From the NCBI RefSeq assembly GCF_000003815.2, contig NC_049991.1, forward strand, positions 20,927,568 through 20,991,567: DNA of 64,000 bases, given 5' to 3'. The stretch comes from Branchiostoma floridae (Eukaryota > Chordata > Leptocardii > Amphioxiformes > Branchiostomatidae). The notes beneath the pieces were generated by a model. It did not search any database. It saw only the letters and a program-made list of their open reading frames with translations, and had not been told where the DNA came from. This document shows positions 11,425 to 22,017 of this stretch, in pieces (positions within the stretch are counted from its first letter, which is position 1; the number at the start of each line of letters is the position of its first letter). The position numbers and the translations under genes are program-made.

Positions 11425-12750
11425 AATCTTAAATCTCGCGATACACTCCGAGAGACCTTTCGTCCTATTTATATTAAGGCAACCAATAATTATGACAAAC
11501 AGTTCATCGACACCACGCTAGCTAAGAACATAAATCTCGCGATACTCCACGCTACCTTTCGTGACTTCACAAGTAAACGCAGAAAGTTCATGCATGGTGA
11601 GAAGTATCATTAGAACATAAATCTCGCGATACTTTGGCCTTGACGTCACCGAAAAAAAACATCAACAACAGCGCAGACGTCATGGCCACAAATTTCTCTG
11701 GAATCTCTGCTCTGCAGGAAAGCATAACGGAAGGAAATGGCGACTGTAATGAGGCACCCCTTAATTAATAACTACCCTTTATTATTAATTATCGACCATA
11801 AAGCATTTAGAGACATGCGCTGTTGTAAATCTCATTATGGATTGCGTCGCCTGTCACTGTACATCACCAAGGACTTCCCGGCAATAAATCTCGCGATATT
11901 TTGCGTGACCTTTCGTATGACGTCACCATCCCAAAACCAGTAAATACTTGCGGTCGCAAAACACAGTATGTATACGTGACGTGGGGACAAGCAAGTAGTG
12001 CGGCCGTAATCTGGAGGCGCATGTTAACACTGAAACATGAAAGACAGCGGGGCAGTAATTTTGCTATATGGTAGTATAATGAGTCGACTTTCAGATCTCA
12101 TGTATAACACCGTGATGTTTGCCCATTCGGTGTATCAATGCGCGTGACCTATACAGTTGACTGCCTCGGCAAGTATGCTGCAGTTCTGCATGATCCCGCA
12201 TGGCCCCATTTCAAAGATTACGTCAAAACAATAACTTTCCATTTTGCTTTTCAGTTATTTGTATTTTATTCTACCCTCGACCTCAACATATAAGTAGTGC
12301 TTCAAAGCAGCACCCTGGTATGATTTTATCCGCGTCGACGTCAGTCACCTTGTGGTCCTCATTAACATAAATTCAAAAGTCAATGTTCCTTCCCACGCCT
12401 GATGGCGCATAGGGCGGCACCCATCTCCGTTTCAGTAGCCCGGGGCCACACAACTTTGTGCAATCACTACAGCAGGGGGCTACCCCACAGGTAGTGGTGT
12501 GTGTTCAACTTCCATACTCTTTCCCGAATGCTGAGTGCTAAGCAGAGAAAGCAACATGTATCATTTTTAAAGTCGTTGGTATGACTCGGCCAGAGATCGA
12601 ACTCACGACCTACCGAATGCAAAGCGAACACTCTACACACTCAGCCATTGCACAGGCTTATTACCATATATAGGCCGAAAACTGTACTCTGCTACCTTGA
12701 ACGGACTTGGCGGTTACAAATCTCGCGATATCCTGCGTGACCTTTCCCGA
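11425..12750. repeat. Degenerate ~85-bp satellite with TCTCGCGATA core, block 2
   Basis: AAATCTCGCGATA occurs at about 11430, 11532, 11618, 11885 and 12718. Each copy is followed within about 15 bp by a form of GCGTGACCTTTCG, and at 11630 and 11918 by GACGTCACC. Spacing is about 84-102 bp where contiguous. 11960-12390 holds no recognisable unit. The short open frame across 11737-11943 is a by-product. Confidence 0.6.
12398..12660 (-). mobile_element. tRNA-derived SINE (family S1)
   Basis: On the minus strand the 5' part is tRNA-like, with an A box TGGCTGAGTGTGTAGAGTG and a B box GAGTTCGATCTC, followed by a body with 'gctgagtgctaagcag'-type sequence in complement and 'cagcagggggct'. A second copy, split by another transposon, lies at 24812-25265. 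The tRNA part has unpaired arms, so it is not a functional tRNA gene. Confidence 0.8.
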
Positions 12751-12845
12751 ACTGCTCACCCCCGGATCATGAAGCTTCCCTAATCCCCCGGGAACGCTAA
12801 TCGATCTTGTAGGAAGGATTAATTCGGAGTCAAGCTGTGTACAAA

Positions 12846-13015
12846 NNNNNNNNNNNNNNNNNNNNNNNNNNNNNNNNNNNNNNNNNNNNNNNNNNNNNNN
12901 NNNNNNNNNNNNNNNNNNNNNNNNNNNNNNNNNNNNNNNNNNNNNNNNNNNNNNNNNNNNNNNNNNNNNNNNNNNNNNNNNNNNNNNNNNNNNNNNNNNN
13001 NNNNNNNNNNNNNNN
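12846..13015. other. Assembly gap (170 N)
   Basis: Unknown sequence. The other gaps in the window are all exactly 100 N and sit inside repeats; this one is 170 N and its flanks show no clear repeat. Confidence 0.99.
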
Positions 13016-13082
13016 GTAATCTTTTGATGTACGAAATCATTCATTCATTTTTCCCGACAATAATTTCACCAGGTTGGTAGAA

Positions 13083-13189
13083 TAAAGGATATAAGAGAAT
13101 TCTTTTCCACAACCAGAAGATAAGCCACGTAAAAATAAATACCTATATGTATACTGGTGGCGGAAAATAATTCTCGTATATCCTTCCAT
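13083..13189. mobile_element. Short palindromic element, 107 bp
   Basis: Inverted arms: AAAGGATATAAGAGAATTC then TTTTCCACAACC on the left, and the complement with a few changes at 13159-13188. About 26 of 30 positions pair. No coding capacity. Confidence 0.65.
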
Positions 13190-13960
13190 TCATTCATATG
13201 TTCAACACATCTACAGTGCTGAATCTGGGTTTCTCCCCAGTGTGGGAAACAGGAAATATTGATATCAACACGTCAATTATCTTTTTAACTGCAATGAAAA
13301 TAAACTTACTTGATATTCATAGATTGTTTCACAAATGAACCATTGTGGAAATATCCATTTATAAATTCGTTCATTTTTTTCGTTAACATAGGGCACCCTT
13401 TCATTGACATTGTTGTAAAGGTTAATGACTTTCACTTGTCCTACCTGTGTATCACATTCACCTTCACTCTCACTTTCAATGAATAACATCAGCCACCCTA
13501 TAATTCGGTCCATCACAACTGTGGAGGAGGTCTTAGGGTCCATCACCGTTGTGGTAAACAGAGAAAGGATATGGTTATTACAGTTGTGACCTTCAGTCTC
13601 ACTTTCAATGAATAAAATCAGCGCCCTTTTAGTGTTTGGTCCATCACCATTGTGGATAGGGTCCCAGGGTTCCTCTCCACTGTGGTAAAGAGAGTAAATT
13701 TCAGTCTTCAATCTCAGGAGACAAAACGCTCCACGTAAAAGAACCGAACATACTTAAAGAGAAGGGTGAGTGTTAGATACTAGCCTCCACCAGGCCTTCC
13801 TACGGGAGTATGGATATTGTTGTTGTTCAAAATTAAATTTAGAATTTAGTTTTTAAAATTTCAATTTAGAATTTAGCAAAACAGGTCCTGGTACGATCTG
13901 CTGATACAAAACCGTTTTTTTTTTCTTGTCCAGAAATTAAAAACAAAAACGGACCTGATA
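13190..13960. repeat. Cluster of 'CTCACCGCTGTG'-type motifs, early diverged set
   Basis: Diverged copies of a short motif, such as GGTCCATCACCGTTGTGG and GGTTCCTCTCCACTGTGG, occur at about 13217, 13508, 13538, 13638 and 13668, and further on at 14210, 14240 and 14375. Around them the phrase 'cactttcaatgaataa' recurs at 13470, 13601 and 14171. They are joined by spacing of about 30 and 130 bp. A minus-strand frame at 13277-13711 runs through them but shows no domain. See the 40-bp array for the condensed form. Confidence 0.55.
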
Positions 13961-13974
13961 AACATCAGTGGACT

Positions 13975-14075
13975 GGATGTTGAACCAAGGATATGAGGGG
14001 TTTACCGGAACTCTTGGGCCTGAGCCCAACACGCTGCCGATTACGCCACGCGATCTCACTACACGTACAGGCTAC
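13975..14075 (-). mobile_element. Degenerate tRNA-derived SINE head
   Basis: Reverse strand: 'GCGTGGCGTAATCGGCAGCG' followed by 'TTGGGCTCAGGCCCAAGAG', an A-box-like start and anticodon-arm-like hairpin of SINEs in this genome. The B box region (GGTTCAACATCC) is eroded. Confidence 0.5.
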
Positions 14076-14499
14076 TTAAAATAGTATCACGCTTCACCTC
14101 AATCGAGAATGACAAAAGACGAAGAGGAAAGAGAAGAAGATGAAAGGGGAAATGTATTACTTCTGGGCCTTTCACTCTCAATGAATAGAATCAGCTCCCC
14201 TTAGTTCCCGGTCCATCAGCAGTGTGGATAAGGTCCTAGGGTTCATCTCCGTTGTGGTAACGAGATAAGATAGGATGTCTCCCGCGTGTCAAGACAAGAA
14301 AAGAGCGGATAAGAATAACATGCGGGCCTTTTGCCTTCAAGTTGGATGAATAAAACACGCCACCCATGACTATGGTTCCTCACCTCTGTGGCGCGTAGGG
14401 TGAGTCAATGTGCCATCTTTGATTTTTTGTTCTAGCGTTGTAAGTTTCACTAATTCAGGTAAGAACATGAATGTCACTGTGGCAGCCTCACAGTTAAGC

Positions 14500-14610
14500 C
14501 CCTGGTTCCTAATAGTTGGTAACTGGGAGACCCTGGTTCAAATCCGGGAAGGGAATTCGGTTAGCGCTGCACTCGTCTTTCGGAAGGGGCGTAGAATGGG
14601 GGTCCTGGGT
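14500..14610 (+). mobile_element. tRNA-derived SINE fragment (+)
   Basis: B box GGTTCAAATCC at 14535-14545, preceded by 'GTTGGTAACTGGGAGACC' and followed by a body with 'cggttagcgctgcactcg'. The A box is partly eroded. It ends in a T-rich tract at 14612-14640. Confidence 0.6.
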
Positions 14611-14689
14611 TTTTTTGTTTTTTTTTTTCTATTTTGCTTTTTGGACAGACGAGGACGATGTGGCACTGCACTCAAGTTTTGTAACTTAT

Positions 14690-14840
14690 ATTAACAATGC
14701 CACATACAGGGTACAGACAGAAGGAAAGTCGTGTAAAGTGCCTTTCCCAAGGGCACAACGTCGGGGGCACGGTGGGAATCGAACTCAGGACCCATAGATT
14801 CCGAGCCGAACGCTCTACCAGTTACGCCACGCCCGACGCC
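14690..14840 (-). mobile_element. tRNA-derived SINE (family S2)
   Basis: On the minus strand: GGCGTGGCGTAACTGGTAGAGCG (A-box region), 'TTCGGCTCGGAATC', then B box GAGTTCGATTCCC, and a body 'TGCCCTTGGGAAAGGCAC'. Copies with the same body are at 21890-22016 and 22455-22597. The tRNA-like part is well preserved but lacks a proper acceptor stem. Confidence 0.8.
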
Positions 14841-14864
14841 ACATCCTGGTCCTGGGATTGAAGA

Positions 14865-14987
14865 GGTGTCTCCTAGTCTGAGTGCCATCCTCAGTAGTGG
14901 CTGCTGGCTCAGTACTTTCGCTTGATAACCACGGAGCAAACATACCTAGCAAGCGGTCACTACTCAGGCATGGTACTCAGGCTAGGT
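14865..14987. mobile_element. Foldback element family 6 (copy A)
   Basis: Inverted ends CCTAGTCTGAGTGCCATCCT / complement of 'ggtactcaggctagg', with TAGTGGCTGCTGGCT against AGCAAGCGGTCACTA inside. The second copy is at 43938-44054 with the same arm order. Confidence 0.65.
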
Positions 14988-14996
14988 GTCTAAAGG

Positions 14997-15233
14997 TGCA
15001 TTCTCACTGCACTCGGGGCACCGGTGCGGCACTGCGGGGTTCGTAGATGATTCAACGAATTTCAGAGATAAAGAACGAATCTTCTCCCGTTTTGTGTATT
15101 TTGTTGTCCTCTAAGTCATACTTTTACGTATTACTCAATATCTAAATTATCAAAAGTCGCGAAAATAACGAAACAGTGCCGCAGTGAACGAACCCCGCAG
15201 TGCCGCAGCGGTGCCCCAAGTGCAGTGAGAGTC
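14997..15233. mobile_element. GC-rich foldback element family 3 (copy A)
   Basis: The left arm 'CTCACTGCACTCGGGGCACC' then GGTGCGGCACTGCGGGGTTCG is repeated inverted at 15183-15233 (GAACCCCGCAGTGCCGCAGC and onward). The interior is AT-rich ('tgtgtattttgttgtc'). The right end abuts a 100-N gap (15234-15333). Copies: 41170-41405 (complete), 24080-24234 (right half), with fragments at about 37040 and 43611. Confidence 0.8.
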
Positions 15234-15333
15234 NNNNNNNNNNNNNNNNNNNNNNNNNNNNNNNNNNNNNNNNNNNNNNNNNNNNNNNNNNNNNNNNNNN
15301 NNNNNNNNNNNNNNNNNNNNNNNNNNNNNNNNN

Positions 15334-15845
15334 AAGGAAAACAACTAGCAGTTTAGAATTGGCCATTTGCGAAATAAGCTTATCTACGACTCTGCATCCA
15401 CTAACCACTGACTAAAGTACGTCACAAACATATCAGGTTTTGTTTCAAGAGTTTGGCTTAGATGCAAGTCAACATCCCCTCCGCCATATTCCCAGGAAAA
15501 CGATTCCCCAGCGCCATTAGAGGGAACGAATCTACATCAGCAAACCCCTGATAAAGGACTCCACCGAAATACCAGCTTTTCTTCCAAGAATTTGACGTAG
15601 ATGCAAGTCATATTTCAAGGGAAAAAGACTAGAAGTTCCGTATATTCCAATTGCGAAATAAGTCTCTAGAGCTCTACGACTCGTCTACATCCGCCAACCT
15701 CTGGCTAAATGACCTCACAAACGCATGACGATAATCTCCAAGCAGATTCCTCCGGTGGCATAAAACACCAACAAATCTCTACGAATCTAACTAAAAGACG
15801 TCACAAACAGTTTGGTCTAAGAATTTGGCTTTCATGCAAGTCAAA
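15334..15845 (+). repeat. Imperfect tandem repeat with 'GATGCAAGTCA' ends
   Basis: Three units end in a variant of 'AAGAATTTGGCTTAGATGCA' followed by AGTCA at about 15470, 15610 and 15843. Each is preceded by 'gcgaaata', 'ctacgact', 'ccaacc(a/t)ctg' and 'cgtcacaaac'. A reverse-oriented copy is at 10500-10645. Class unknown. Confidence 0.65.
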
Positions 15846-15869
15846 CAACCCACCAACCCCTTTTTCATA

Positions 15870-16015
15870 CTGTAAACGCAGAAACATTTGTGGTGGTTAA
15901 ACGTTCGCGGTTTTCGCAGTGGCTGCTAACTTCACCGCAAATTTTAAAACCACTGCGAACATTTGTCAATGGCAGTAAGAGACTACAGTGCATTGTGCTA
16001 CCGCGAACTTTGAGC
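15870..16015. mobile_element. 'CTGTAAA..CGCGG' MITE, right end lost
   Basis: Starts CTGTAAACGCAGAAACATTT after TA, with several copies of TTCGCGGTTTTCGCAG-type motifs, like the intact element at 24975-25182. The right inverted end is missing. Confidence 0.65.
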
Positions 16016-16900
16016 CGGCCCGCAGATTTCTAAAGAAAGAGTCGGAAGTAGGTGAAGAGGCAGTTAAGACGGAGACTCCCTGATAAACAGACGTGATCTC
16101 GGATGCTGTCCTAGCTTTCTACACTGTTGTAGGTAGGTTAGGACTGAGTCGGTTTCCTGACACCCGGTAACGCGAAATTGAATTCCCGCATGTACAGTAT
16201 TCCCGGAAACACAAGTCCCCATGTCCCTCCCGGCCCATTACAGAGGACCTGAGACGGCGTGATTTGTAAACCGAGCGCTAATTGCACCGTAATGGCGGGA
16301 ACCACAGACGTCAGGGGACACGGTGCAGCCGGGCGAGAAAGTGATACTAATTTTCTCCTGTTGGAAGCGACACTTAATCTCCGCTCTCCCCACGGGAACT
16401 ATAACAGCGCGTGGCTTTATTGGTTCCGTACTTCACGCTATGTTTATATACTGCAATTCTTGATGTTTTCAATGTACTTCTATGTTCACGGTTTTTACGG
16501 TGATGACTGTAACGTGAACTTGTCATTACTGATAACAAATAATACATGAGACTTTTTCACCCCACCTGCCACCACAGTGAACATTTAGTTCCGAGAACAA
16601 GTTGAGTTTTCTCATACCGTGAAAGTTTTGGCACTGAGAAGACAAAGTGAGTTAAATTTTATATTTATATTTTAAGCGCGTATATTTCTATTAATGAATC
16701 AAATATTTCAAAGAACTCGATATTATTTGTCACTAGAGCGCTTTTCATGATGTCAAGCTAGTGATTGAAATCCTGACTGTAATAATTTTGTGCTGCAAAG
16801 TTTTATAGAAATGAACCATTTCTTTCTCTCATTGCTCTCTCTTTTGCGTTTCCTGATTTGCCTGTCTTTGTTCTTAATGAAAAGGGGTCACGTATAGTTA
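16016..16900. other. Unassigned stretch
   Basis: No exon or repeat recognised. The open frame at 16259-16549 (+, 96 residues) has no domain, and its hydrophobic middle comes from AT-rich sequence. Confidence 0.35.
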
Positions 16901-16904
16901 TCCC

Positions 16905-17031
16905 TCTGTGTGTGTGTGTGTTTGTGTGTGTGTTTGTGTGTGTTTCTGTGTGTGTGTGTGAGTGAGTGTGTATGTTTTTGTCTGCATGTCCGTGTGTGTG
17001 TGTGTATGAATGTGTGGGGGATGTGTGCATA

Positions 17032-17071
<40 letters not shown>

Positions 17072-17110
17072 TGAGTGTGTTTGTGTGTGTGTGTGTGTCT
17101 GTGTTTCTGT
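16905..17110. repeat. (GT)n microsatellite, ~200 bp
   Basis: Interrupted GT repeats with the longest pure run at about 17036-17066. Antisense frames reading His-Thr are products of the repeat. Confidence 0.95.
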
Positions 17111-17233
17111 CTGCATGTCTATAAAGTCAAAACCAAAGCATGATACTGATATATTTTAATTTCAAGTCAGCTTCATTTTATGACGTAAATCGACCTTTAC
17201 ATCTTATGTAACTGATGCGTAACAGCCGCCAGA

Positions 17234-17467
17234 TTGCCGCCGGATATCGACATCGCATCACTCTTCATGAACGTGAAAAATCGTCTCCCGCCAGTGACGT
17301 CACAGCCATCCCAAAAGTCCCCGGATGACGTATGGGGAGGGGGGATGCGACTCTCGATGAAGAAGCGAAGGCGGTATAGACGGTACGGCGACCCTGAAAA
17401 TGTGACCTTGACAGGGAACACCTGTTTCACCATACCTTCCTCTGTTCTGGAAAATGATAATGAATAG
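17234..17467 (+). CDS. Possible terminal exon or chance ORF, 77 aa
   Basis: An unrecognised frame beginning MPPDIDIASLFMNVKNRLPP, with a basic patch (MKKRRRYRRYGD) at residues 42-53 and a stop at 17465. AATAAA follows at about 17470, so a last exon is conceivable. GC content is higher than the neighbours. The opposite strand is open over almost the same span, which weakens the case. No homologue comes to mind, and no acceptor site of quality precedes it. Confidence 0.18.
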   Translation: MPPDIDIASLFMNVKNRLPPVTSQPSQKSPDDVWGGGMRLSMKKRRRYRRYGDPENVTLTGNTCFTIPSSVLENDNE

Positions 17468-17479
17468 ATAAATAAACTC

Positions 17480-17700
17480 TTTCCCATGGGTGGTGTAAAT
17501 GCCTACATTGATTAAGGCATGTATACTACTAATGAGAAGAAGCCGAACTTCTATGTTAGACTATGTCAATGATACTATTATGTATGTTCTGTCCCTGTTG
17601 TGACCTATGCTTGTTCTGTCCCTGTTGTGACCTATGCTAAGCTCGGTTGGGCAAAAACGTACAATAAAGGTCTTCACTTATTCATTCACTATCTCGATAA
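17480..17700 (+). mobile_element. Probable retrotransposon 3' end
   Basis: Contains a 26-bp tandem duplication ('gttctgtccctgttgtgacc' twice, 17586-17635), then 'acaataaaggtcttcactta', a polyadenylation-type signal, and a short ATTCATTCACT tail repeat. Such ATTCA tails are typical of CR1/L2 3' ends. No coding part is left. Confidence 0.4.
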
Positions 17701-17899
17701 AATTTGAAAACAGTCCGACGCTACAGACAGCATTCACTGCCTTTCGACAGTGAATTGACGAACATCTGAATTTACCAGATTTTAAGCCTAAAACAGATTT
17801 GAGTCGTCTAAATACCGTACACTTCATTCTTGTCAGGACTTCCTCCTCCAATGAGCTATCCTAGAATAAAATTCTATTCGTAACATCGGGTTCTTTAGA

Positions 17900-18230
17900 T
17901 ACCAAATTCACCTTTATCCACGGGGAAGCCTATNNNNNNNNNNNNNNNNNNNNNNNNNNNNNNNNNNNNNNNNNNNNNNNNNNNNNNNNNNNNNNNNNNN
18001 NNNNNNNNNNNNNNNNNNNNNNNNNNNNNNNNNCGTGCAATGAGGTTTCGCTGTTCTTAAAAACGTTAGATGTATCTGGGGATGTCAAGTCGTCGGGCGT
18101 TGGTTTCAAACTGCGATATTTTGAAAATATTGCAATTTGAAATGCACTGTTTGTCGATTTGACATCGCTTAATACCATTTTTTTAAACGGATATAGGCTA
18201 CCCAGTGGATAAAGGTGAACTTGCGTTACC
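17900..18230. mobile_element. Foldback element family 2 (copy B), gap inside
   Basis: The left arm 'AAATTCACCTTTATCCACGG' at 17904 pairs with 'GGATAAAGGTGAACTTGCG' at about 18208-18226. The centre 18100-18180 resembles that of 3880-3955. A 100-N gap (17934-18033) removes the inner left arm. Confidence 0.75.
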
Positions 18231-18267
18231 ATTTACACCATGCGATGTCACTTTGCAGGCACCAGAG

Positions 18268-18463
18268 TACTCTCCAAGCAGAGTTCCGGCTGTTTTTTTT
18301 AACGTTTTTCAGTCGTTATTATCGGGCTATCTATTTTGTGTTGTATCTTCAATCTTGCATTGTCAAAACTGATGGACTTTAAGAAACAATACAAAATAGA
18401 AAGCCCGATAAAAACGTAATAATAAAAAACAACAGCCGGTGCCTAACCTCTGCTTGAAGGGTA
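18268..18463. mobile_element. Foldback MITE family 1 (copy C)
   Basis: Same ends as copy A, with the right tip changed to CTTGAAGGGTA. Flanks GCACCAGAG (18259-18267) and GTACCAAAG (18464-18472) match at 7 of 9 positions, an aged 9-bp target duplication. Confidence 0.8.
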
Positions 18464-18599
18464 GTACCAAAGGTTCATGGACCGGTAGTTCCCATGCAAG
18501 AAAAACAATCCTTGGACCCGATCTCGCTAAAATGTCCAGATGGGTTCTTTTGATGCCAACCTCACTATACCATTACACCACACGATGCCACCGTGCGAC

Positions 18600-18745
18600 T
18601 ACTTGCATTAAATTGTTCTGCCAGTTCATTCTAGCAAAGACTTTAGGTGAGATGTTAGTGACCCTGAAGAAGAGTGAAGGATGTTACTTGAAACGTCCGA
18701 AAGTAAATATCCGTCATTTCATCCAATTGTAGTGATTGAATTGCA
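18600..18745 (+). repeat. 'CTGAAGA..GAAACGTC' hairpin repeat (copy 5)
   Basis: 'GCCAGTTCATTCTAG' ... CTGAAGA (18664-18670), AG, stem AGTGA (18673-18677), loop AGGATG, stem TTACT (18684-18688), TGAAACGTCCG, then 'catttcatccaatt'. Same architecture as 49700-49830 and the two arms at 32144-32293. Confidence 0.65.
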
Positions 18746-20255
18746 TCTGAAGACTACCAAGGGTTCATTAACCGGTAGTTCCCATGAAAAACAATCCTGG
18801 GACCCGATCACGCCAACATGTCCAGATGGCGCACGGATACATGATCACGTTAAACCACGTGCTAATTGGCTCTAACTGTGATTAAACACTGAACGACAAC
18901 AACACAACCGGAGGTAAAAGCTTGATTGGATGGGCTAAGGTTACGTCTGATGGTGTTTTTGTAATCAAAATCGGCAGATCATTACCAGATATAAAATACA
19001 AAATTATGTTCTGTGGCCTGCCCTTGGTTAGCTTAATAGTTTGCTATAGGTCATACAAAGACAATGTATCACTGCAAGTCAATTACTTAGATAGAAATGT
19101 TGGTCTTCCTGTTTCCCGAACAACCCTAGAAAATCCTGCCGAACCTAACATTTTTGAGTTGGGCTGTGGAATTTCCAGTTAGAATTTTTTATCCAGCCTG
19201 CTTCCTAGTCAAGCAAAACGGCTTGTCCTATCTATTATGAGTGGGTAAATGTATCAATAGGATAATAGGATAAATGTATCGACGGATTTGTGAACAAAAT
19301 TAAAGTTTGGCATTGAAAATATATGTATAAGTCAGTGAATAATCCACAGTCACAGATAATGTAATCATTATGCAGAAAATCAAAGTTTGACATTGAAAAT
19401 ATACGTTTCAGTTTTCCGTTTGTTAAAGCTTTGGTCAATTGCAAGGTTTAAAAAAGAATTTAATAATCCCAAGGCCTGCCTACTGACCCGGGACTTTTTC
19501 GGGACAAAACAGGAGTATGGTTCTATGGACGGCCCAACGTAATTACGTAAATATTATGGCTAGATTTTTTTTCTTCAAAAATAAGGTACCGTTTTAAAAA
19601 TGGGTGAACCTTGATCACATCAATGTTAGTGGCAGAATAATATGAGACTAAATACATTGTCATTAGAACACAGTCACACACGGACTCGGAATTTGCCCTG
19701 CACGTTCATATTGAAGCCTGTGACTAAATTGCTTTATGTTAGAATATTGGACACGGAACAGTGTCGATACTCAACAGTGACGGGGTCCAACACCTTCGAC
19801 CTCTTGCTGACTTCAAACTTCCGTTAATGTCACTTGACATTCGCTTCGGGTCATTCCAACTTGAGAAGGGTGAGAATTGACAAAAAAAAGTGTTACTACG
19901 CGCTTTACTTTGTGTATGGAAATACTTAAGGGTTAATGACCCACCCCGAGGTGTATTTGGTGTCATAACGCCTGCTCCTTTGCTATAACCACCGAATGAA
20001 AACACCGAGTGAGCGAAGCGAAGATTTAACAAATTGCTGAACACAACGAGTAGAATGGAATACCGATAGATTCTTCATTTTGTTTCCTCACACTTTCTTC
20101 TCTGACTTTGGTCTTTACTTTAGCGTTCTACGACAATAGTATCCGTTGTCTGATTTTATTTCAGCGGCATATATCTGCTCTTTTTGCAGCTGCTTTGCTT
20201 AATTGCAGTACAATCAAAAACTTAATGTTATTGTTGTTTTATTAATGGACGAAAC
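18746..20255. other. Unassigned stretch with small duplications
   Basis: 'accggtagttcccatg' and 'gacccgatc' recur (18481-18530 and 18770-18810), part of a degraded SINE-like repeat. 'aaagtttg(g/a)cattgaaaatata' occurs at 19300 and 19381. No gene seen. Confidence 0.4.
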
Positions 20256-20259
20256 TTGA

Positions 20260-20650
20260 TACGCGCGCGGACGTCATCAACACAATCGAATCAACGACAT
20301 GCATGGCCTTATAAACAGTCCACCCCACCACCGGAGCCGCATCTGTACCCCCGGCACGTGCCATCCTGGGTAAGCCGTGCACCGCGCGCTTATACCCGCC
20401 GTAGTCTCTGTAGTCTCTACCCACAGCAGGCGGGCACGCAACGGACCCGGTACCACCGACCGTGTTCACCGGGCAATAGCGCGCCACCTCTCGGCGCCAA
20501 GAGGGACCCACGCCGAGGAATGTAGTGGAGCGCTCCGGTAAGCCAAGGGTGCTGATCGACAATCGTAGATGCATGGATTTCTTCGCTACAAAGACTTGCT
20601 CAGAATGCACTCAACTTGCAACGCGTTTTAAGAGGACTGTTTCATAGGAA
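20260..20650 (+). promoter_or_regulatory. CpG-rich island with CRE and TATA-like motifs
   Basis: This ~380 bp segment is markedly GC- and CpG-rich compared with its surroundings. It has GACGTCAT (a cAMP-response-type element) at 20270-20277 and CTTATAAACAG at about 20308. GTAAG or GTACG donor-like sites follow at 20538 and 20655. Together these could be a promoter with an untranslated first exon for a gene reading rightwards, but no coding exon follows. A 122-residue minus frame (20242-20610) is open because the GC-rich DNA lacks stops. Confidence 0.25.
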
Positions 20651-21885
20651 AAAGGTACGTTATCTTTCGTCTTACTTTTATTTCTCTCACTTTCAATGTA
20701 TGCTGTAGTAGTGCAGACAAAATTGGTTTGGGAGAGTTGTAAAATAGATTTGGCTAGAATGGCGCTGAAGTTTCTGAAGTCTAGGTGATACGAAACTGCG
20801 CCGTTAGCTTGGCAGGACTTTGTCGGAGAGGACCCTTCGTGCCTGAGCGGGCATCAAACATCCACACAGGGGAGAGACCACGGACTGTACTGTAATAGCG
20901 CGGTTTACCTTAGATCCGCACTTAATCATGAAAGTCATTGATAATCCAATAATTTTAACTGGATTTCAGTTCATCTGTGTCGAAATCGCCATATGGTATG
21001 ATACAATATGCAAAGCATGATGATTTTTGATTTTCTCTAAGACTTTGGGAAGATAGCAACAAATTATTACCGAAAACTCTCTTTAATTTGAAAATATAGT
21101 AACCATTTTTCTACTTGTGTCATGTCGCAAACCATTTGGCATATGCAACAAGGTACCCGTGCTTCTAATAGCTTATATGTTCAAATGGCGACAACAGTGT
21201 TTTTTCGCCTGCTACTACGTCAACTACGAGCGACATTCACTAAACGTTTGCTAGACCATCTGGCCCTGCAGATAACACGAGATTGTGGAAAAATCTTACT
21301 TCTGCAAGGTTGCGCTCTCTAGCGATTCATGTACAAAGTGCAACCTGTTGGGGCCGTGGCTGTGGTACGACTGTCGAACAAGAAAATAAACAAAAAAGGT
21401 TAATTTTACTGAAAGTAATTCCATGAATTGCAGATAAAATACATAAATCATAACAAAAGGAATGTGGTCAAATTACTAGTAAGCGCGATGTCCTGAGTAC
21501 TTGAAGTATGGATAAAATGTAACAACACCAAATGTATCAACAATGAAACTAAAACTTTTGGTTGGAGGGTGTTCTGTGTGAGTGATTGCGAAACGGTAGT
21601 GGTGAAGGTAGTCTCATAGCCATAACTGTGTGTAGGGCACGATGTTGGAAGATGAAGCCCATCCCTCTCCTTCCACCACCCTTTACCTACACAAACGAAG
21701 TTAGGAGTTTCCAAGCAGACCCTTCAGATTAGCTGGATGAAAAAAGAGAGGAGAATTCGGCCACTCCTAGGCCAATCAACTCCTGCTAGACTTCTATTCC
21801 TAATTACATATAACTTGGCCAAAGTTCCTTATTACTACTTGGACAGGCTAGGGCCTGGTAGACGCTAGTCAGTTGCCCATTTTTA
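20651..21885. other. Unassigned stretch
   Basis: No exon, RNA or element recognised. Confidence 0.35.
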
Positions 21886-21889
21886 CACC

Positions 21890-22016
21890 TGCGTGGAGTG
21901 AGGAAAATCATCTAAAGTGCCTTTCGCAAGGGCATAACATCCTAACTATGTCAGTGGATTCAAACCTAGGGCCTCTGGGTTCTGGGTGAAACACCCGAAC
22001 CATTACGCCAACACGA
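21890..22016 (-). mobile_element. tRNA-derived SINE (family S2)
   Basis: Reverse strand: TTGGCGTAATGGTTCGGGTG, B box AGGTTTGAATCC, then body 'TGCCCTTGCGAAAGGCAC' and 'cactccacgcaggtgtaaaa'. It directly abuts the MITE starting at 22018. Confidence 0.75.
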
Positions 22017-22017
22017 C

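Noticed and set aside
13277-13711. Zinc-finger gene exon, because complement copies of the motif read HSGEEP/HNGDGP like HTGEKP linkers
   Set aside because: The linker-like motifs are 8-43 residues apart rather than 28, and no C-x2-C...H-x3-H pairs lie between them.
14690-14840. Functional tRNA gene
   Set aside because: A and B boxes are good, but the acceptor stem does not pair and a SINE body follows; same for 12398-12660 and 21890-22016.
16803-17116. His-Thr-rich proteins on the minus strand
   Set aside because: Translation of a (GT)n microsatellite.
20242-20610. 122-residue minus-strand gene
   Set aside because: Open because the segment is GC-rich; no domain and no supporting splice or polyadenylation signals.
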